A stretch of 64,000 bases of DNA from Ganoderma boninense (GCA_002900995.3 CM035314.1:1845372-1909371); one strand, 5' to 3'. Shown: positions 1 through 12,915, counted from the stretch's first letter. Numbers and translations: made by a program. Notes: a model not told the origin generated them from the sequence alone.

Positions 1-1771
1 CGGTAAGCTAGCGTTCCCGGTCACTCTGACGAGGACGCTCACGTAAGGTGCAGCGTGCTGTTCTCAATCACTCGTGGGACAAGGTCATGTCTGCGGCACC
101 TGAGCACGCTAAGGCGTTGGATGATTATTTCAAGTAGGCGTTGCTCATAGCCACAATCATGGCGGCGTATTGCTAACCCAGACAAGCGTCAAGACGGAGT
201 TCGAGCCTGCACTGGACGTTGTGCCTCCCGAATATGACTGGAATAAAGCGCTCTCCACGTTCTCCGACTATCTCGGTGGGTCCGGCAGCAGCTTTTATAA
301 AGTGACCACCCACCCACCCCACCTCCTCATCTCTCGCTTCTACCATAGCGGCAGCACACTCCGCTCCGCACTCTAGCCTCCCGAAGTCCCGCACCCAGCT
401 GGCCGCAGAACAGCTCGCGCTGGCGCAGCGCGAGGACGCCGCACGCGCCTCGCGCATCCGCGGCCGCTACGCCGAGGTCGCGGAGTGGTACGCGGATATC
501 CTGGACGACCACCTCAACTACGGCGAGTACGCGCACGACGCGATGCCGAACGCGCACGACGGTGCGCGCCTGTGGACGGGCCTCGTGCTCGAGGACGACG
601 CGCGCGCGCCGCTCGACGTCGACTCGTTCATGGGCGAGTCGAAGATGGAGGGCGTCATCTGGGCCCTGAGGGACTACCCGCGCGATGCGATGCGCTGTCT
701 CGCTCAGACGGTCGAGCGTTGGGACGCAGGGGCAGGGGCGCAGAGCGCGACCACGGGGAGGAGGCAAGGCAACTTGAAGGGGAGGAAGGGTAAAGGGGTA
801 TACGAGGGCCCGGAGGACATCGTGCTCCGCGCGACGTCGCTCTTTCGGTGCGCGGAGTGCGGCGACTGCCCCCACGGGTGGCCGGAGATCAATGCGCATT
901 GGCGCGAACAACATCCAGACGAGTCCGTCTGGATAACATCGTCTCGTGGAAGGGAGGAGTACAAGGCCGGGGTGTGGGAGGAAGGCGTCGACGTCGCTCA
1001 GAGGGTTCTTGCCGTGCTGGTCGAGCAGGGCCTTGGAAAGCGCGACCGGAACAAGACGCGGTTGGACGAGATGATCAAGGAGAGGCGCATATTTTGCGCG
1101 TGTGGGGACCCGACCATGGCGACGCCTGACCATGGTTTGAACTGGGCTGCGCTGGTGAGTGCTTTGATTGCGCTTCCTGTCGTAAATAGGTGACGAAAGT
1201 CCCGGTCGGGTTAGGTCAACCATGTCTTCATCCATCTCGAGGAAAATGCACGGCGTACTGTGGCCCCGTACGTGCTTGGACTTCACCTTGTACTCTCCCC
1301 GAGACTTACTGTCTCATTCCTTTCGATCAGGCTCCAAACAGCGGGCGCAGATGCCGTCGTGTGGACTAACGATCACGACCTCGAGTCCTGCATCAAGCTC
1401 CTTCCAAGGGCAGGCGCAGACCTCTCTCAAGCGACGTATCGTTTCGCGGCCGACCTCGACTCCCGCGCACGCGTCAGCACACACTTCGCCCGATGCCCCG
1501 CGCAGTCACGGCCAGTCTGCATTCTTTGCAACGAACTCACGCCCGAAGACAAGAAAGACTCTACCCTCTTCTTGCCCGAGTGTGCAGATGCGGTGCTGTA
1601 TCATATGCAGGCAAAGTGAGTGACTTCGCCATTCGCGCCCCGTTGTTGCAATGGCATGTTGCACCGTGAAGATGCTGACCCTGACAATCTGACAGGCATG
1701 GAAAATGCTTCCAGGAGCAGGATGTCGTATTTGTCCCGGCGGCCTACTTCCATAGCGGCCCTGCTCCTTGA
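1..1771 (+). CDS. F-box/C2H2-like family protein, copy A (5' partial)
   Basis: C-terminal two thirds of a divergent member of the F-box family described at 10089-12915; the F-box exons lie before the window. The first readable exon is about 54-133 (ends ALDDYFK). The next matches the PEDLDAWDKL segment of other copies as PPEYDWNKAL, but the phase of that joint is unclear. The main exon (about 372-1154) carries a canonical finger at about 845-912, C-x2-C-x12-H-x4-H, ending AHWREQH. It is followed by RRIFCACGDP, the same CxC block as the other copies. After introns at 1155-1214 and about 1268-1330 comes the C-terminal region with C-x2-C (VCILCNEL), then a last exon HGKCFQEQDVVFVP that matches HGKEFEKRDILFV in copies B and E. 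Stop TGA at 1769-1771. A role as an SCF adaptor is inferred from the family only. Confidence 0.62.
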
Positions 1772-2248
1772 TCTATGTTGTGAATCTGTGTTCGGCGTGT
1801 TTTTCTTGCTATGTTGTTTTCCTTGCTTTCGTAGTGCTCGTTACCTTGACGGGTTCATAGATTGAATATGGATGGCAGGAGGTGACTGCGACGCTGCTGT
1901 CGACTGAACAACATATACCCTTGGCAATGCGCCCGTGGCCTGCGCCTCCGAGTCAGGGACACGCCTGCCCTGAAGGAGCGCGTCGGGGCGTGATCCGTGC
2001 ACGCCCTGTACTGAACTTCCACTCAAGTAAGCGGTCCACTGACGGGAAACTGTCCACTTTGATTTCGCTATATATCCATGTAAGTGTATGCCGTCCGTGT
2101 ATTACATAGAATCTGGTTCTATCTTCGTCCCTGGGACAAGGTGGCGTTCAAAATTCCCATGCCGATGCTCAGTACTGTATAAGCCCCTGTATGCACAGCA
2201 GGCTGACCTCACCCCAGATATTAATCTATACACGACCACCAGAACAAT

Positions 2249-3650
2249 ATGTCCCCAACCTTTATTAGGAACCCATTCGGGCTGGTCCACGACACCGGCC
2301 CACCTTCGGGAAGTCAGGACTATACTACCCTCGTCGTCTTGCATGGTCACAACTGGCACAGCGGTGAGTGATTCCCCCCGGTGGAAGCGCATAACCGCGC
2401 GCATCGATCGATTTGTATACTCGCACTGTGCTTCCTCTCTGATCATTCTACCAGGCACGTTTTCCAAGACTATCCCGCTCGCAAGCAGCTACAACACCCG
2501 CCTCATCCTGCTCAACCGGCGTGGCTATCCCGGGAGCACCGCGTTCTCCGACGAGGAGCTCTCCGCCCTCCCGGAGCTTTCCCATGACGCTGGACAGGAC
2601 GCGCTAGAAGACGCGAAGAAGAAACTCGGGGTGTTTCTGCGAGCGCGCGCGAGGGAGGTGTTTGACTTCCTGGAGGACCTCGTGCGGCGCGACGACATTC
2701 CGCCTGCCAACCCAGAGCGGAGCGCAGGCGGGATCGTGGTCGCGGGGTGGTCGTTCGGGGCGCTGTGGATGATTGCGCTCATGGCGTACGTGGCGACCTT
2801 CCCCGTCAACGATGTCGAGCTCGCCAAGTACGTCCGAAAGGTCGTTATTTTCGGTACGCCCCCGGCTTGTCCTTGTCCCTGCCCTTGTCCCTTCTCCTTC
2901 TCTTAGTCTAACTTTGAACTTCATGCACATGACCTGGACCCGGGCCTGATTTCGAAGACACCGGGAACCTCGTGGTCGGGTTTCCCGTCCGGGCCGACAT
3001 GTACCACCGCTCGTTCGACACGTCCCTGCCCAAGGAGCAACGCACGGCCGCGTACGACGTCTGGGACCGCGCGCGCAAGATCAGCAGCTACTACGCCCAT
3101 GGCGAGACGCTCGACACGCTGTCCCACGACGCCCTCGCAGACCCGCCGTCGACCGTCAGCACCCTCAGCGAGGAGGAGCGCGCGAGTCTTACATACAGAC
3201 CTGGGGGCGTCGTCGACTCCGCGATCATGATGCCCGGGCTCCAGTCTGGGTTCTTCGCCGACCTCCGACGGCGCGCGTTCTTGCTTCCCAAAGTCAAGGG
3301 CACAGGCAACGACGTCGACTCGGAGGAGCTCGAAGGCGATGGCGGCGACGCCTGGCGCGACGTGGAGTTCCGGGTGGTTTGGTGCCAGATGTCGCATGCG
3401 GAGGTGTCGTACATCATGCTCATGCTCATCGCGGAGCTGGAGGAGGCGAGGAAGAAGGGAGAGGCCGTTCGGACGTCAAGATCGTTCGCGTCAAGCGCGG
3501 AAACCATTTTGTGAGTACCTGGGTTTGGGTATCTTTCGTGTGTACATGGCCCGAAGATGTGGCCCCTCACGTCTTGAACTTGAACAGGTACAATGGGACC
3601 AGCCCGTCATGGCAATGCGCGCCCTGGTCGGGGACGAGGACGTTATTTGA
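2249..3650 (+). CDS. alpha/beta-hydrolase family protein, copy a (frameshifted near 3' end)
   Basis: First of seven paralogues in the window. ATG 2249 precedes the family N-terminus (HDTGPPSGS, then DYTTLVVLHGHNWHSG). Four exons: about 2249-2363, 2455-2854, 2958-3508 and one opening VQWDQP, ending TGA 3648-3650. The nucleophile elbow GWSFG is at about 2746-2760. The family acid position reads VWCQ instead of VWCD. Around 3470-3476 the frame slips by one base (CGGAC where the family pattern needs one more G). The continuous frame then ends at 3514 with ...AETIL, while the conserved DVKIVRVKRGNHF lies in another frame, so the continuous frame lacks the catalytic-type histidine. Missing acid and missing histidine together suggest an inactive copy or pseudogene; a sequencing error could explain the frameshift but not the D-to-Q change. 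Substrate unknown. Confidence 0.65.
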
Positions 3651-4213
3651 AGTTTGAACCACGTATTCCGGTATCCGGTTGTGCAAACTGCAGTCTGACA
3701 TTACGGGATGGCTAGATGCGAAATGAGTAATTGCCTTGAACAACTTCGCGACGATCAAGAGCATTGACGCACGTGCTGGTGGGTAAGCCATGGAGCGGTG
3801 TGACGTCCATATGCCGGACGCGCCACATAGGAAAGAGAGAAGAGGAGAGGAGAAAACTGCCATGCATCCCACGGCGAACAGAAACGTTCCAGTGTCGAAG
3901 TACGAACCGGGAAAGGTTGGTGAGTGGGCACCGCCGACACTGAATACTGTTAGAAGCATAAGCGAGAACTGGTACAAGCCGACATACAAACCGATGGCGA
4001 GGTTTCCAGCGACCCGTCCGCGCGGCCTCCGTAGTGGGAGAAACATCCCAGTCCAAACGTTCAACCCCTCGTGAGAGAGCATGCGACCGGCGACCCACAT
4101 ATCGTACACATATGCGAATTGCCGGCGCACCTAGGAGGACGCGAAGGGGAAGAAGTGGACGGGGAGTTCAGTCTGGAAAGACCGTGTACGCGAGAGGCGA
4201 CGGCTTTTACCAT
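3567..4213 (-). CDS. possible small membrane protein (unrecognised)
   Basis: On -, a long open frame (4130-3567) joins in frame to MVKAVASR (ATG 4213) across a plausible 58-nt intron, about 4190-4133, running GTACAC to CCTAG with a CTGAAC branch-like site. The joined product is about 195 residues with two strongly hydrophobic stretches (around GNLAIGLYVGLYQFSLMLL and GTFLFAVGCMAVFSSPLLSF). The 3' end overlaps the end of hydrolase copy a on the opposite strand, which is unusual. I do not recognise a family. It could be a decayed piece of a larger membrane-protein gene. A further in-frame ATG exists at 4306. Confidence 0.28.
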
Positions 4214-5098
4214 GGCGGCCGGCGGTCTCGGCGTATGTATATCGACACCTTGAAGTCGGCCCTTAGCTTGAAATCGAACAAGAGGGTTCAGCCTGTTTGG
4301 GTTCAAAACAGCACACTCCGTCCCGTCTGCGTAAACTCCAATGGCGGAAGTGGTGCATTACATCGCCCCGCTTCCAGATAACCAGAGAACCCCGCGATCT
4401 TGAGAGAGGTTCGCTGGTCCCGGAGATGGACAGTTGGTGAGTCCTCCCGGTCTGGTGGTCGAACGTCAATCGGCCATTTTTTCGTTCCAACTTACAATTG
4501 CAATTGCAGTTCACTTCGTGCCTGACACGGAAATGCTGCGTGCGTTATAGGTTTGGCCTGGTAGTATACACATCTGTACATGCAACGGCCCAATAGCGCA
4601 GCTCTCGGCCACGGACTGTTGACGTTATCTGAGCCCGCCTTGACCGGTCGGTCTCCGATTGCATGTGCTGCGCCGAAGCAGCTCATTTTACCTTTTGACC
4701 TGCCGGTCCTGGGAGGAGTCAGGAGTGCAAGGTTACTGTATTGTCAAGACCGAGGCACCGTGTGAGCTTGTCCTGCGAGGCAGGAGCTCTCACATCCTTT
4801 GTTTCCTCGTCCCCTCGACGGCCTGGGCTTGCTCTCACCGACGTAGCCGCGAATGATCACGATGCACAATCCCCAGGGAACCTTGTTACTCACCGAGATG
4901 AACCTTGCACTTTTGTCTTGCTCGGGATGACCTCGTGCTCCCTTCTATCGCCATGGGTTGAATAGTGCTGAGTAACAGGGCCATAGGAGTGCTATATGTG
5001 AAGATAAGGTGCTCCGTCAACCATCTTTCCCGAGTGCTATTTAAGACCTCACAAGCCATTGCAATGCCCACGTCTCCTTGCAGATCGTCTCCCAGGGT
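4214..5098. other. intergenic region before hydrolase b
   Basis: No convincing gene. A TATA-like TATTTAAG sits at 5038-5045, about 54 bp before the ATG of hydrolase b, and is its likely core promoter. The remaining open frames are short, overlap on both strands and show no motif. Confidence 0.5.
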
Positions 5099-6443
5099 AT
5101 GGCATCAAACGAGTCTACTGGACAGCGCCTCGGCGTATTCCATGACACCGGAGCCCCAGAAGGGAGCGCGGACTACACAACCCTCGTGATTGTGCACGGT
5201 TACGTATGGCACAGTGGTGCGTACACGTACTCGTCGTCGCTGCGTCTCAAGATTCATGTTTCATGTCGTCGCCGTGTCAGCTGTTTTCACAAGACTCCTC
5301 CCACTCGCCCAGGAATACAACACTCGCATTGTTCTCCTGAATCGTCGTGGCTATCCCGGTAGCGCACCGTACACGGACGAGGAGCTCGCTTCCTTTCCCG
5401 TGCTTCCCCCAGAAGACGGTGTCCAACAAAACATCGACGACGCAAGGGAGAAGCTCGAATTGTGGATGAAGGAACGCACCTACGAGATACTCCGCTTTCT
5501 GGAAGAACTTGTGAAGGCCGATGCCATCCCCCAAGCACAGCCAGGGAAGAATGCGGGCGGGATCGTCGTAGTCGGATGGTCCTTCGCGGCGCTGATGGCC
5601 CTCTCCATCGTGCCGTACGGCCCCGCCTTCCCAGCGAGCGGCGACGTCGACCTGGGCAAGTACCTGCGGCGCGTCGTCATGCACGGTGAGCGTCCCACTC
5701 GCATGCTTCACACCGCATCCCATAAACGGCTGAACGCTGAGCGGCGAACGGTGCTTGGCAGATGCCGGACACGCAGCTCTCGGCTACCCCGAAGACGAAC
5801 GGATGCACCATCCCGCGCTCGACGTGTCGCTGTCGGACGAGCAGCGCGCCGCGGCATTCGACGCGTGGATCGGTGGTTACTACGCCCATGGCAGCACGCT
5901 CGACTCGCTCACCTCTACGCCGCTCGCGGACTGCCCCTCGACGGTCAGTACGCTGACCCCAGAGGAGAAGGCGGCGATGACGCACTCGTTCACGGACGTG
6001 ACTGTCTTGGATGTGAAAGTGATGGACCTCGGCGTGCGCACCGGCTTGACGGCCGCGCTGCGAGAACGTGCGCTGTACAACAAGTTGCCGGGTCGCCGAG
6101 AGGGAGAAGCCGCAAGTGCCCTGAAGGAAGCGGGGGACGGGCCGGACGCCTGGCGTGACGTGGAGTTGCGATTCGTCTGGTGCGAGAAGTCCATCATGCA
6201 GGTGTCGTACGGAATGATGCTCTTGGGGCTGGAGCTGGAGGATGCACGGAAGCGAGGCGCGTGGATACGGGACGTCAGGATAGTGCGGGTGAAGGAGGGG
6301 AACCATTTCGTACGTGTCATTCAAGGAGGCCAGTGCAAAGACCGCCGAGGCTCATGTTCCTGTTCTTTCGGATCCATTAGGTTCACTGGGACCATCCAGC
6401 CCTTGCGATGCGTGCTTTCCTCAGGGACGAGCTGGAGTTCTGA
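5099..6443 (+). CDS. alpha/beta-hydrolase family protein, copy b
   Basis: Reads intact through four exons: 5099-5217, about 5280-5684, about 5761-6309, and a last exon from about 6381 opening VHWDHPALAMRAF, stop TGA 6441-6443. It is the closest relative of copy a (shared HDTGxPxGS start, NRRGYPGS, YYAHG). Two active-site oddities are visible. The nucleophile elbow reads GWSFA, with the last glycine replaced by alanine, and the acid position reads VWCE instead of VWCD. The histidine motif EGNHF is present. The elbow lies in exon 2 at about residue 135. No signal peptide or membrane segment is obvious, so a soluble intracellular enzyme is likely. Substrate unknown; altered specificity or reduced activity is inference. 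Confidence 0.75.
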
Positions 6444-7865
6444 GCCACATGTCTGCATCACGCGAGGGGCTGTCCCGGGCGTACCTGGACACGGTCGAAC
6501 CACAGATGCAAGGGGGGAGTGTAGTAGTTGGCTGCCGCAAATTTTAAACTGCGTTCCGATACGACGAAGTAGTGAGAAGAGCCCAGTAGAAGCGAATGCA
6601 AGTATTGACCAGAAGGTCGGGCTTGGTCAGCCATGCAGTAGTTCATGAGGATGCGTTTCTGCCGCAGATTGTATTCCAGCAGGGGATGAGAGTGGGAGGT
6701 GGGAGAGGTTCCTCTGGAGATGCGGACTTATCTCCGGGTCAGCTCGGACGGTTTAGGTAACGGAAGCGCCGGTTACGTGGCTGGCGCCTCTGGGGACGAA
6801 TGTTTTGATCAGTGTTTACTTTCTCCTCGTCCACTGCCGAGTGCAACACAGCATATTCGCTGTGTCGCTTTCCTCATGACATAGCTCTTCGCTACTGCTG
6901 ATGTCTATTCTTCAATATCCCTCCCGCTCAGACCTCGGTATACTCATGGTAACTGCGGCCTGGGAAGAATCGTTTGAATTACGCTTCTGATGTTCTTCGC
7001 CGACTTCACCGTATCCAGCAAGCCGGCCACGGAACAAAAGACATGACGATATTATCTCAGGTGCTCTTCTAGAGGCCGCCACATCGACCCCCGCTCCGAA
7101 TTGGAATGTCAGGCGGTACGTCCAGCTCCTCATAAAATCATTACCCGTCTCAACAGTTTCTCACTCCATATCGTATCGTGAAATACTCCACAGAGATGCC
7201 CGCTCTTATCGTCCTTAGGCGGCGGATTTACTGTGTAGTGGGATTCCCACCGGACCCCTTCATTACATTTTGCAAGTCAATGAGGCGGCAACAAAGTCGG
7301 CCTCCATGTTCGAGATGGCGATCTACGCCTCTTCTTGCTCGTTCCATGCGCGCAGCGCGAAGGTACTTGGGCGGCCTCTTTGGATCGACGCCTCGTCTAC
7401 CGGCGGTATTACGCAAAGCACTGACAGCCTTTCCCACTTCTCTTCCATTTCTCAGTCCGCGACGACACTCGATGGGGTCTTCATAAAACCACGGCCGTCC
7501 GCACGCCAGCAGGAGCTGATTTACGTTACGAGGAGCGTCTTGCCAAACAAGGTGATCTCCACGACTGCCTTCGCTGGCAACCGTCGCCCCTTCTGGCGCG
7601 GCGCCCGGCAGTTTTGCCCCGATGTATGCCTGTCCGCCGGCGGAAGAAGGCTGTTTAGTCGCCAGTGGTCACGGCGACCTCAGAGAGTTCAGGATTTCCT
7701 CAGCCCGTCCCGACGCTCGCTCGGCTGCACGGCGCGCGTCCGCGGCGGGTCCCTCAAAAGGCCGCTGCTGCGTGGGTCGCCGCCCCGTCTAGTTCCCATC
7801 CGACCCCCGGTGGTGCTCAAGCCAGCCCTTCGACGCCGTTCCAGCGAGAGCCGAGCCTGGTCAAC
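6444..7865. other. intergenic region, no supported gene
   Basis: About 1.4 kb between hydrolase b and the seven-helix protein. Several overlapping frames are open, but none shows a domain or a convincing exon structure. An in-frame upstream ATG at 7665 could extend the next gene with a Pro/Ser-rich leader. Confidence 0.45.
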
Positions 7866-9440
7866 ATGGGGCTGCTCTGCATTGCGACCATTTTTTCGAC
7901 GTTTGTGCAGGCGATGCTGTATGGTGCGTGCTGACGGTTGAACGTGACGTTCACGCTCAGGCTATTGACTGGAACGGTTACCAGGATTTGCGGTCCTCAT
8001 GTTCATCCTCACGATGTGGATCCTCGTTGGTACGCATCGCAGACGCAAACCGAACGTCGTCATGGTCTCTTCGTCGTGCATGGTCATGCTCCTGGCCACA
8101 GCGGTTCGTCCTCGCACTTTTGATCCCGCCGCTGCCATGGTCGTCGGGTTTCTGATCGACATCACAGGAGATGGCTCTGAACATGGCTCGAATATACGAG
8201 GGCTTTGTCTCCACGGGGCCATTTCTTCCTGGCGGGCCAGAACAATTTTTCGATAGCGTTTCCATCCCCACGTTCGTTATCAAGAGCTGTTTGTTTAACG
8301 CTCAAAGTCTCATTCTTGACGCCATAGTCGTGAGTGTTTCCTTCAGGTATTCCACTCCCTTTTCATCCGCTCCAACGAAGCTCGCAGATATACCGTGCAT
8401 ATATCGTATGGCAAAGTTTCGTTGTCATTGTTTTTCCGAGCATATTGTGGGGTGGTCTTCTCGGTTGGTGTCTCAGCTCGTTCCCATGCGCTTAATATCT
8501 TAATTGGCGTTCGTCACCAGCGGCCTCAATAGGGACCAATCTTGTCCTCACAGGAAAGAAACCCCCAGAACTCTTCGGCGTCGGCACCAACCCCTGGGTA
8601 ACCACTGTGTATGCGCTCGACGTCGCCACAAACCTCTCTGCCACCGGTAAGGAAGCGCATCTATGCATGTGTGATTTTAATTGAGGCAATGCTTATGCAG
8701 GGATTCTCGCTCTCAAGCTGTGGAGTGTCATCCGTAGCACCTCTTCCTATCGCTCTGGCGACGGTCTCGCCCCCGTCCTCCGCGTCGCCATTGAGAGCGG
8801 CCTCATCTACACAATGACAATGTCCGCCGGACTGGTCCTCTTCCTACTCCGCTCCAAGCTCGTATACGTCATCATGGACATCGTGCGCACCATCATTCAT
8901 TCGCCCAATTTTGACCCGCAGAGCTGACTCTCACCCCGACGCTTCGCCGCAGTCCTCGCCCATCGTCTCCATCGTGATGAACATGATCGTCGTGCGCGTC
9001 GGGCTCGCCAAGGAGCGCAAGAAGCGCTGCGGCTCGGGCCACTCGCGCTCGCTCTCGCGGCCGCTCGCGGACATCGAGACGATGGGCTTCGTCGCCGTGC
9101 CCCGGCCCATCTCCGTCCCGCGCCCCTCGTACATCCGCGACCGCGAGCGCCCCGAGTCCGAGACGTCCCTGCGCTACAGCCTGCGCGCGGAGCGCGACGA
9201 GAGCGAGGTCAGCAGCGTCGCGTTCAAGCTCGCGCGCCTCGCGCTGCAGGACGACGACCCCCTAACGCCCGACGAGCACGATCGCTACACAGCGCGCGAC
9301 AGTGGGGTGAGTTTCGTGCTGGGGATGGGAGGGGCATGGGGGGAGAGGACGAGGACGAGGTGAAGAGCGCGTCGGACGTGGCGCTGAACAGCGCGCGCGC
9401 GAGCACGTTCTTTATCATCAGCGAGCGCGACCTCACCTGA
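7866..9440 (+). CDS. seven-transmembrane protein of the basidiomycete type
   Basis: Exons joined by eye: the start through MLYG, intron to TTACCAG at 7984, then FAVLMFILTMWILV; intron from about 8103 to 8168, then EMALNMARIYEGF. Later exons include AYIVWQSFVVIVFPSILWG, SIGTNLVLTG, ALDVATNLSATGILALKLW and IESGLIYTMTMSAGLVLFLL. This order of about seven hydrophobic helices with a Y-x-A-Y-(I/V)-V-W motif after helix 3 is typical of a large uncharacterised agaricomycete membrane family with receptor-like topology. The cytosolic tail is rich in Arg, Ser and acidic residues (about 8990-9440). A last intron at about 9307-9347 leads to DEVKSASD and stop at 9438-9440. The start is uncertain (7866, or 7665 with a Pro-rich leader). 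Function and ligand unknown. Confidence 0.6.
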
Positions 9441-9927
9441 CCGACCTTTGGCTTTTGACGATGGGTGGGGGCGAGGGCGACGACTTGATTTCTCTTTTTT
9501 TCGAAGGACGTCGGACCTGCGAATGGGCTTCGCCCGAGGTACTGGCCATGGGGCGGTGCCGGACTGTGGCTGCGATGCGGTGTACGCTTCATGTCGTGTT
9601 TTATGACTGACCCGAAGTGTGTTGTGCGAATGAGACATCGGGCGACACTAGAGAACAATGTACCAGTATTCACATTGCCAATGTTATGGAGGATGCACTT
9701 GCTACGTACTACTCGGGGTTTTGCTGAACTGAGGCCGAGTCCTCATGCAATGCCCCGGACCCGCCTTCGGGACAAAAACTGGACATTCCAATCATTGACA
9801 GCTCGCACAACCGTTGGATATAGACAAATTTATGCGCATGCATTTAAGAAAGTGGGGAGTATGCGAGGAATAAGCAAGGACCTGCGACGAGCGCTAGGAA
9901 CATCGACCACGAGCGCTCCCAATCTCG
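9441..9927. other. intergenic region upstream of F-box copy B
   Basis: No gene seen. AT-rich with a TTTAAG box near 9843; it leads into the shared F-box promoter element at 9928. Confidence 0.45.
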
Positions 9928-9940
9928 TTTAGGGCAGGTC
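9928..9940 (+). promoter_or_regulatory. shared F-box-family promoter element (copy B)
   Basis: TTTAGGGCAGGTC, 149 bp before ATG 10089, in the same orientation relative to the gene as at copies C, D and E. It is followed after two bases by GACGTGTT, a variant of the GACGCGTC half found at copies C and D. Confidence 0.6.
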
Positions 9941-10088
9941 TGGACGTGTTTGCAGACGCGCCCGACTCGGGTCCACTCCGCTGGACCACTCCCCGCATAC
10001 CCGCCCTCATCCCCGTACGCACTTTGCTTCGCCTATTGCTCTCTCTCCACTTTGCAGGCAACCTCCGCCACGTTGACGACGATCCCGG

Positions 10089-12915
10089 ATGTCCGAACTC
10101 CATGACCAGGAGCACTTGGAGCTCGATCACTCAGTTGTAGCGCCGGATGTTCAGGCCACCGGCGTCCTTGCAGGTCCAGATGGTGAGTATATGCGCGTCG
10201 TCATGGGCAGGAATTGGCCAAGTGCTTATGTTCACGTTCATCAATGCCTCAAGATACTCAGCGACCCAGAAAGCGTGTCCGCAAAAGCTGTGAAGACGAA
10301 GCCAGCCCCTCAGAAACACGCACGGTCGCGAAGTCCAAGGGAAAAGGTCGCCGCACTGCCGGCATGCTTTCTGAGCTCATGAACGTGCCCCTTGACGTCT
10401 TCTTCGAGGTACGCCGCGTTCACAGTGAACTCACCGTACTTCGCCCAATCTCTTGCTTCAGCTCGCCGCGCACCTCCACCCTTTCGACTTGCTGAACCTT
10501 GCTCGGTCGTCGAAGTCGTTGCGCTGGCTCGTGCTGGCCGAGAGCAGCAGATCTGCGTGGATCGCTTCGTTTGCGACGGTGCAGCGCCTTCCGCCATGTC
10601 CGGCTAACATGAGCGAGCCGTTTTATGCGGCACTTCTATTCGATTGCCATTGTTTCGTGAGTCCTGTTGAGATCACTGCCGCTTTGCTCAATACGACAGC
10701 CTGTCGGTAGCTGTGCGGCTCAGCCCAGGGAAAGTGGGTCGATTACGCAATCCGTTTGAGACTATGCAAGACATGCTATGACGCTAAGCGAGTACTTTTA
10801 AGCTTCGTCGATTTGCCGTGCTGACCTTTCATATGACGTAACTCGGCATTCGCAAGGCTTCCACATTTCTGGACGAAGACGAAATGCATCTATTAACTCT
10901 CTTTCCATGCGAGAGTGGACCAGGTAGGATGCGACACCCCTGGCGAAGGCCCAGAATATTCATCGTTCTCATCCATCCACTCTAAGACTACAAGAGTGCA
11001 CAAAAGTTTGTCTTGTCGGAGAAACGCACCGGTAGAAACAAATATTACGCCGACAAAGTCATCGCCAGTTTGAATGAAGTCCTCGCTATGTTCGCCCAGG
11101 AAGATCGCCAAGATTCATCACTTGTCGTCAGAGAGATGCTGTCTGACGTGACCAAGGCGCATCTAGTGAGCCCCCATGCATCGACTATAGTTTGAATCTG
11201 ACGGGGTCTTAATGCTGCAGCATGCATTCGACGTTCTTATATGGTTCAAAGAACGAAGTTTGTTGAAGCGGCTCGCCAACCAGGACTTAATGGAGGACCG
11301 AAAGTCAAAGTAAGAATCTACCTTACAACCCGAGGCATATGGGGATACTCAGCCTCCCTCTACTAGAATCGTTGAACGATTGCAAGAGCTAGGATACACC
11401 GAAGATGATTTTCCCGAAGATCTGGACGCTTGGGATAAGCTAGTAGACCAACCGAAGCCGCTCACGGATCGCAGTGCGTTCCGTTCGCTGCTCTGCCGCC
11501 ATGTGCTGATGTCAGCCAAGTTTGGAACAACATCCGTCCGAAGCTCGAGAAACTCCTGGCCATCGAGAAAGAGCACAGAGCTCAACAGGCCGTTGTGGAC
11601 CGCATCAATAATCGGCTCGACATCCTCGTCCAATGGTATGAGGAATATATTGAAGAGAACTTCGCCGATGCCGAGCGCGGCCTGATGCCAAACCGCCACG
11701 ATGCACGTGAACTCCCGAGCCTCATTACCATCGCCTTGGAGGACGACGGGCAGGGCACCCTCTCCCGCGAGGCCTTTCTCGCCACCGCCGAGCAAATGCT
11801 CGCCGATACAGATGCTTACAAGGCGCGTGCCAAGCGCGAGCTCGCCGACATCTTGTGCGAGCACTCAGCGGTCAAGGTCCTCAAGCTCAACGACCTCCCG
11901 GCCGACGACGTCCTGCAGGGGCCCCTCGCGTACTTCCGGTGCCTCTGGAGATGCACCGCCGTGACATCCGTCGACGGGTGCCCGTTGCTGACGTACGAGC
12001 AGCTGCACGCGCACTGGCGCGAGGCGCACCCCGACGACCCGTGGCTGCTCCAAGGCGAGGAGGGCTACCGGTACACCGCGGTGAGCATCCCGGACCTATG
12101 TCCGGAGTCATTGCCTTCGGTCGCCCGGAGCGCGCTCTTCGCCGCCCCTATCAGGCTGGAGACGCCACGGGAGGTGGTGGACGGGTGGGTACGGGAGGGG
12201 CGGCTGTTCTGTACGTGCGAGCACCCGGGCATGCCGCTGCCGGGTGAGATGAACTGGGCCAAGCTTGTGAGCGTCGTCTCATGTCTCAAGTCTGCCTCTG
12301 TGCTCACTCACCTACTCACCCGCCATGATGGCGGGCTAGCTCTATCACCTCCTCTGCCAGTCGCACGAAGAACGTGAGCGGGCAGGTGAAATGTGCGCCT
12401 GTTGCCAATGCTCCTGCGCAGAGCCGCAGGAGTATCCCCATAGTACATGCCGCGTCGTACTAACGCTGCGGTCTGCAGGAGACGACTCCAAGGCAAACAC
12501 AGCCCGAACCACGTCCTCCGCCCCGCCCACTCGCTCGTTGCAGGGTACGGCTGCTGCGTCAAGTTCCTCCCCGCAGGCGCAGACACCGCGGTGGCCTCTG
12601 TGCGCACCACGGTCGACGACGCGTGCCGCGCGCAGATCGAGGAGAGGCTCGCTGCGCGCCCGGACCCGGGGGCGGTCGCGGTGTGCCGGATATGCAAGGG
12701 CCTCTCTAGGAAGACGCCGCTGCAGATGCGGAGAAGGCTGCGGTACTTGCGTCTCCCCGAGCGGCCGGAGGAGATCGTGTGGCATCTGCGGTGCTGGTGC
12801 GTGTGTTCTTGTACTAGCCGTCGGCGAGTTGGATGATGGTGAGCTGACAGAGCGATGCACTTGCAGTCATGGGAAGGAGTTTGAGAAGAGGGATATCCTT
12901 TTTGTCAGTCTGTGA
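10089..12915 (+). CDS. F-box protein with C2H2-like zinc-finger regions, copy B
   Basis: Best full-length reference for the family. Exon 1 (ATG 10089) is acidic. After an intron comes a basic patch (PRKRVRK, then KSKGKGRR), then the F-box: MLSELMNVPLDVFFEV joined across an intron to AAHLHPFDLLNLARSSKSLRWLVL. Next is LCGSAQGKWVDYAIRLRLCKTCYDAK, a paired-cysteine block. Helical middle exons follow, then LGYTEDDFPEDLDAWDKLVDQPKPLTDR, IWNNIRPKLE and a long exon (about 11588-12263). That exon has AYFRCLWRC ... LHAHWREAH (finger-like Cys pair and His pair) and GRLFCTCEHPGMPLP. The C-terminal part has CRICKGLSRKTP ... VWHLRCWCHGKEF, a second Cys/His set. Stop TGA 12913-12915. One intron may use a GC donor near 10790. 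F-box proteins recruit substrates to SCF ubiquitin ligases; the fingers may bind substrate (inference). Confidence 0.75.

Noticed and set aside
327..1286. 319-residue open frame on - opposite F-box copy A
   Set aside because: It is the antisense of GC-rich coding exons; composition is Arg/Leu/Val-rich with no domain, while the + strand has conserved family motifs.
7270..7941. 223-residue Ser/Arg-rich frame before the seven-helix protein
   Set aside because: Runs out of frame through the first exon of the membrane protein and shows no conserved segment.
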